The notes under the pieces: model-generated
Seen by the model: only the letters and a program-made list of their open reading frames with translations
Database searches by the model: none
Told to the model about the DNA's origin: nothing
Position numbers and translations under genes: made by a program
In this document: positions 26,587 to 29,771 of the stretch, one piece after another
Numbering within the stretch: position 1 is the first letter of the stretch
How the letters are laid out: the number at the start of each line of letters is the position of its first letter
NCBI GenBank assembly: GCA_035353175.1
Contig: DAOPZC010000059.1
Coordinates: 1 to 29,771, forward strand
Source of the DNA: DAOPZC01 sp035353175
GTDB taxonomy: Bacteria > Verrucomicrobiota > Kiritimatiellia > RFP12 > UBA1067
DNA: 29,771 nt
Direction of reading: 5' to 3'

Positions 26587-27237
26587 ATGAACGCCTTTGA
26601 CGATCTTCTCCAAAAACAGAAAGCCCGCGTGCAGGCCGTGCTGAACATTCTGCTCGAGAGCCCCTATTTCTACAAGACCGACCACGAGGAGCACTTCCTT
26701 TTTCTGCGCCGCTACCAGCGTGAATTCACGGGTTTCTTCGAGGAGTCCTTCGGCTGGCAACTCGTCATCGACCCCAAGTGCGCCCGGCTCTACAAGGAGA
26801 GCTGGTACAACGACCGCATCACGCCTTCGAACCGCGACATGTTCAACTTCACCCGACGCGACGAATGCGTGGCCTTCATGCTTCTCTTGGAGTTCTTCGA
26901 ACATAAACTGGAAGAAGACTCCGCCAGCGTCGAGGAACCCGACAACATCCGCTTCCGTTTCGGCGACCTTCTGATCTTCGAACGCACCCGCTTCCTCGAG
27001 CTTTTTCCGGATCAAGCCGACAGCTACACCGACGAGGATGTGCGCAAGATCATGCGCCCCGTCATGCCGCAGCTCGAGAAATACCGTTTTCTTTTGAAGC
27101 TCGACCCGCCGGATGACGAGACCATCGAGCCCGACGACACCATCTACGAATGCCTGCCGGCGCTTTGGCACTACAGCGTCCAGCGCATCTCCCGCCCCAT
27201 CGACGAGCCGGTAATTCCCTCGGTCCCCAACTCCTAA
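26587..27237 (+). CDS. JetB-like (MukE-type winged-helix) subunit
   Basis: This 216-residue acidic protein begins 11 bp after jetA. Its layout fits the MukE/JetB group: an N-terminal helix (FDDLLQKQKARVQAVLNILLES), a winged-helix-like core (HFLFLRRYQREFTGFFEESFGWQLVIDPKCARLYKES), then MFNFTRRDECVAFMLLLEFFEHKLEE. A second winged-helix-like part ends in ETIEPDDTIYECLPALWHYSV. The GW-x-L-V-I-D...ARLYK segment recalls DUF2398 and DUF4194-type JetB proteins, but I cannot assign the family exactly. In Wadjet/Mks complexes this subunit dimerises and binds the kleisin next to DNA. No ribosome-binding site is obvious, suggesting translational coupling to jetA. Confidence 0.6.
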   Translation: MNAFDDLLQKQKARVQAVLNILLESPYFYKTDHEEHFLFLRRYQREFTGFFEESFGWQLVIDPKCARLYKESWYNDRITPSNRDMFNFTRRDECVAFMLLLEFFEHKLEEDSASVEEPDNIRFRFGDLLIFERTRFLELFPDQADSYTDEDVRKIMRPVMPQLEKYRFLLKLDPPDDETIEPDDTIYECLPALWHYSVQRISRPIDEPVIPSVPNS

Positions 27238-27253
27238 ACGGCCCTTTCTTCAC

Positions 27254-29771
27254 ATGGACTTCTACCGCATCACCCGAATCCGTCTCGTCAATTTCCACAA
27301 TTTCGTGGACGAGACCATCGCGCTGCCTTCAGGCGGGCACCTCTTCATGCTCGGCGACAACGGCTCAGGCAAAACCACCGTCTTGGACGCGGCGCATTAC
27401 GTGCTCACGGCCGGCCGGTCGATGGAATTCAACTCCGCCGCGCGCGTGGCGGGCGCGAAGAACTCCGGCGGGCGCTCGGTGCAGGGCATCGTGATGCGCT
27501 ACAACATCGAGACCAACGGGCCGCTCAACCCGAACGGCGGCATCACCTACGCCGCCGTCGAAATCACCGGCCGCAACGGACGCCCCGTGACCGCCGCCAT
27601 CGGCATCAGCACCCACAGCATGGATGAGGCGATCGAGCGCTGGGGCGTCATCAAAGAGTGCCCGGTGGAAGACCTGCCCCTGCTTCGGCGCGAAGGCGGC
27701 AAGACGCGCGTCACGACCAAGACCGAGCTCAAGGCCGCCCTTGGCGGCGCCGGCTATTACGGCCAGATCGGCGCGTATGCGGACGACCTCGCGGCCCGTT
27801 TTTTTTCCGACCGCGAAACCTTCGAAGACGTTTGCAAGTTTTTGGCCACCGGCAAGGCCTACCGCGAAATCGCCGCCCACACCAACGATTACCACCAGCT
27901 CTTCCGGCAGTTGCTCCAAGAGCCGCCGCATGAGGTCTTCGAGGAGGTCATCTCCAACCTGAAGTCGCTGGAGGAGAGCCGCCAGGACCTCGACAAGCTC
28001 CGCGCCAAGCACCGTTTCGTCGAAGACCTCGCCGGCCTCGGCTCACAGGTCTTGAACGCCCGCATCGACCACGCCGCCAGCCTGTGGCAGGAGCGCCACC
28101 TCGCGGCCCGCGAGTTCCAAAAGGCTTACGACCAGAACGCCGCCCTGCTCGCCGCCGAAACGCAGCGCGTCGCGGACCTGCAGGAGGACCAGAAGCGCCT
28201 CGAAAACCTCGTGGAGGCCACCGCGCTGCGGCTCCACGAATTGCGCCAGCAAGACGCGCAAGGCCTCGTTTCAAAAGAACGCGAAGCGCGCTTGACCGTC
28301 GAGAACACCAAACGGCTTTACGAACAGGCCAAGAAAAAACTGATCGAATGCCAGCTCCGCCACGATGAAGCCGCGGTAAACGTGACCCGTCTCCGTGAGG
28401 GGCTGCGCAAACAGGCGCAGGCCTTCGGCCGCTCGCTCCAGAAGCTCGGCCGCGCCATGCCCTTTTCCACCTCGCAGCTCGCGGCCGCGCTCGATGACGC
28501 TCCCAAAAGCGAAACGCCCGAAACCGGCCTCGCCGCGTTACCGCTGACCGAGATCCGCACATCCGCCGACACGGCGGCGCAGCTGCTGGACGGCCAGCTG
28601 AAAGCCGCGGAAATCCACCTTGAGACGCTCGACAAACGCCTGGCCGCGCTCGCGGCCGAAGGCGAGGAGAAGCGGAACCGCGGCGAGACCGTGCCGCTGG
28701 TCAGGGGCTTCACACAGGCGCAGCGCATGCTCCAGCAGCGGTTGCACCGCGCCCGTCCGCTTTATGCCGGCCTCGCGCCCGCGCCCGGCGTGACGGTCCG
28801 CGAACTCGCCGCCCTCGAACAGCTCATCGGCGATGCGACGCTCGCCACGTGGATCACCGACGAAGCCAGTGCCGCCGACGTGCGCGGCATCCTGTTCCGC
28901 GAATTTCCCGAACAGAGCCTCGCCGTGGTGGGCGACGATACCGAGCCCGTTCCCGCCGAATGGATGAAGCGCTATTTTGATCTGAAAGCTTCTGATCCCG
29001 GTGCGATCCTTGTGCTCCAGCACCAGCTCTCCGCCCGGCACGGACCGCATGTGGAGAAGTTCCTCGACCTGCCGATCTTGCACTTCCGCCTGCGCGAACA
29101 GCCGCTGGCCGACACGCCGCCGCGCCTCATCGGCGAAGAGTTGCGCCGCCGCGAGTTGGAACGCGAATTGCGCGAGCTGGACAAGAAACGCCTCGCGACC
29201 GAGAAAGAGCGCAAAGAGATCGCCGCCGAACATGACCATCTGCACGGCCGCCGCCAGCAGCTCGCGCTCTTCAAGACCCTGCTCAACGAAATCGGCGAAG
29301 ACCTGCCGCGGCTGCGCGACGCCGTTTCCCAAAGCGTCAGCAAAGAGATTCTCGCCAAAGGCGACTACCTCAACGCCCGCGAGACCTGCCAGTACCACGA
29401 AGAAGATCTCCAAGCGAAAAAGGATCTCCACGCCGACATCCTCGTGGCCATGAAGAAGGCCGGCCTCGACGGGCTCGAAGAGCGGATCAGAGAAGTCGAG
29501 CGAAAGTGCGCCAAGCACAAGGCCGAAACCGAAGCCAACATCCGGGAATCCGGGCGCGCAGACCAGAACGTCAAGGGCCTCAAGGCCCTGTGTGAACAGA
29601 ACCTCGCCGACCTCGCCGCCATGCACGCGGAACGCGATGCCGCGCAGGAGCGCCTGCTGTTGCTGGTCTTGCCGGAGGGCCCGCTCGACGTGTTCGTACG
29701 CGCCCGTTGCGGCCCAGACGCCGACAGCCGCAGCGCACTCAAGGCACGCGCCGACGCCACGCGCGAAACCG
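27254..29771 (+). CDS. JetC-like SMC/MukB-type ATPase, 3'-truncated by the window end
   Basis: An open frame runs from the ATG at 27254 to the last base without a stop (839 codons). The N-terminal head has ITRIRLVNFHNFVDETI, then Walker A GDNGSGKTTVLDAAHYVL (P-loop 34-41). Both are characteristic of SbcC/MukB/JetC ATPases. A long region from about residue 235 is coiled-coil (dense in E, K, R, L and Q, for example LEESRQDLDKLRAKHRFVED). A non-helical insert around 490-600 (VRELAALEQLIGDATLATWITDEAS...) is a candidate hinge. A second coiled coil follows up to the edge. The C-terminal head with signature and Walker B lies outside. JetC motors extrude DNA loops and, with JetD, cut small circular plasmids. 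It starts 16 bp after jetB. Confidence 0.8.
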   Translation, partial: MDFYRITRIRLVNFHNFVDETIALPSGGHLFMLGDNGSGKTTVLDAAHYVLTAGRSMEFNSAARVAGAKNSGGRSVQGIVMRYNIETNGPLNPNGGITYAAVEITGRNGRPVTAAIGISTHSMDEAIERWGVIKECPVEDLPLLRREGGKTRVTTKTELKAALGGAGYYGQIGAYADDLAARFFSDRETFEDVCKFLATGKAYREIAAHTNDYHQLFRQLLQEPPHEVFEEVISNLKSLEESRQDLDKLRAKHRFVEDLAGLGSQVLNARIDHAASLWQERHLAAREFQKAYDQNAALLAAETQRVADLQEDQKRLENLVEATALRLHELRQQDAQGLVSKEREARLTVENTKRLYEQAKKKLIECQLRHDEAAVNVTRLREGLRKQAQAFGRSLQKLGRAMPFSTSQLAAALDDAPKSETPETGLAALPLTEIRTSADTAAQLLDGQLKAAEIHLETLDKRLAALAAEGEEKRNRGETVPLVRGFTQAQRMLQQRLHRARPLYAGLAPAPGVTVRELAALEQLIGDATLATWITDEASAADVRGILFREFPEQSLAVVGDDTEPVPAEWMKRYFDLKASDPGAILVLQHQLSARHGPHVEKFLDLPILHFRLREQPLADTPPRLIGEELRRRELERELRELDKKRLATEKERKEIAAEHDHLHGRRQQLALFKTLLNEIGEDLPRLRDAVSQSVSKEILAKGDYLNARETCQYHEEDLQAKKDLHADILVAMKKAGLDGLEERIREVERKCAKHKAETEANIRESGRADQNVKGLKALCEQNLADLAAMHAERDAAQERLLLLVLPEGPLDVFVRARCGPDADSRSALKARADATRET

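Overview
The window is GC-rich and densely coded on both strands (well above half G+C by eye, not computed). It looks like chromosomal DNA from a Gram-negative-type bacterium. An outer-membrane TolC-type channel with MacA/MacB partners implies two membranes. A full-length NifU with NifS, plus a PflX-type radical SAM protein, points to an anaerobic or Fe-S-rich lifestyle. A secreted protein with two DUF1080 domains and the PcnB-type poly(A) polymerase would fit the PVC group (Verrucomicrobia, Kiritimatiellota or Lentisphaerota). That placement is inference from gene content only.

Left part (1-9.5 kb, mostly + strand): a 5'-truncated NagD-like HAD phosphatase; a secreted DUF1080 tandem-domain protein; a small zinc-ribbon membrane protein on the minus strand; pcnB; a GT4 glycosyltransferase with a promoter almost on its start codon; nifU and nifS; a PflX-like radical SAM protein whose start lies inside a block of 7-bp degenerate repeats; and yebC. 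The yebC and groEL genes converge on two back-to-back intrinsic terminators.

Middle (9.6-20.3 kb): a minus-strand dnaK-groES-groEL chaperone unit, then a 455-bp divergent intergenic region holding promoters, a palindrome and short repeats. On the + strand comes a five-gene unit: a Pro/Arg-rich secreted protein with a Cys cluster, a TolC-like lipoprotein, a MacA-like adaptor, and MacB split into separate ATPase and permease genes. Overlapping or near-touching ends suggest the last four are co-translated.

Right part (20.4-29.8 kb): folC and a NUDIX hydrolase run on the minus strand. A second minus-strand unit has a near-consensus promoter, a 24-codon leader ORF, tsaB (t6A tRNA modification) and a family-5 solute-binding protein overlapping tsaB by ATGA. 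Divergent from folC, on the + strand, is a three-gene set with the architecture of a Wadjet/MksFEB (JetABC) SMC-type plasmid-defence system: kleisin-like, MukE-like and MukB-like proteins. The last gene runs off the window end, and a JetD nuclease gene would be expected just beyond.

The most interesting signals are the divergent JetABC operon, three promoters that place transcription starts at or within a few bases of start codons (GT4, tsaB leader ORF, folC), the run of ANN codons opening the tsaB leader ORF, the heptamer repeat block, and a palindrome used twice in the dnaK-groESL operon. No tRNA, rRNA, CRISPR array, transposase or integrase was seen.
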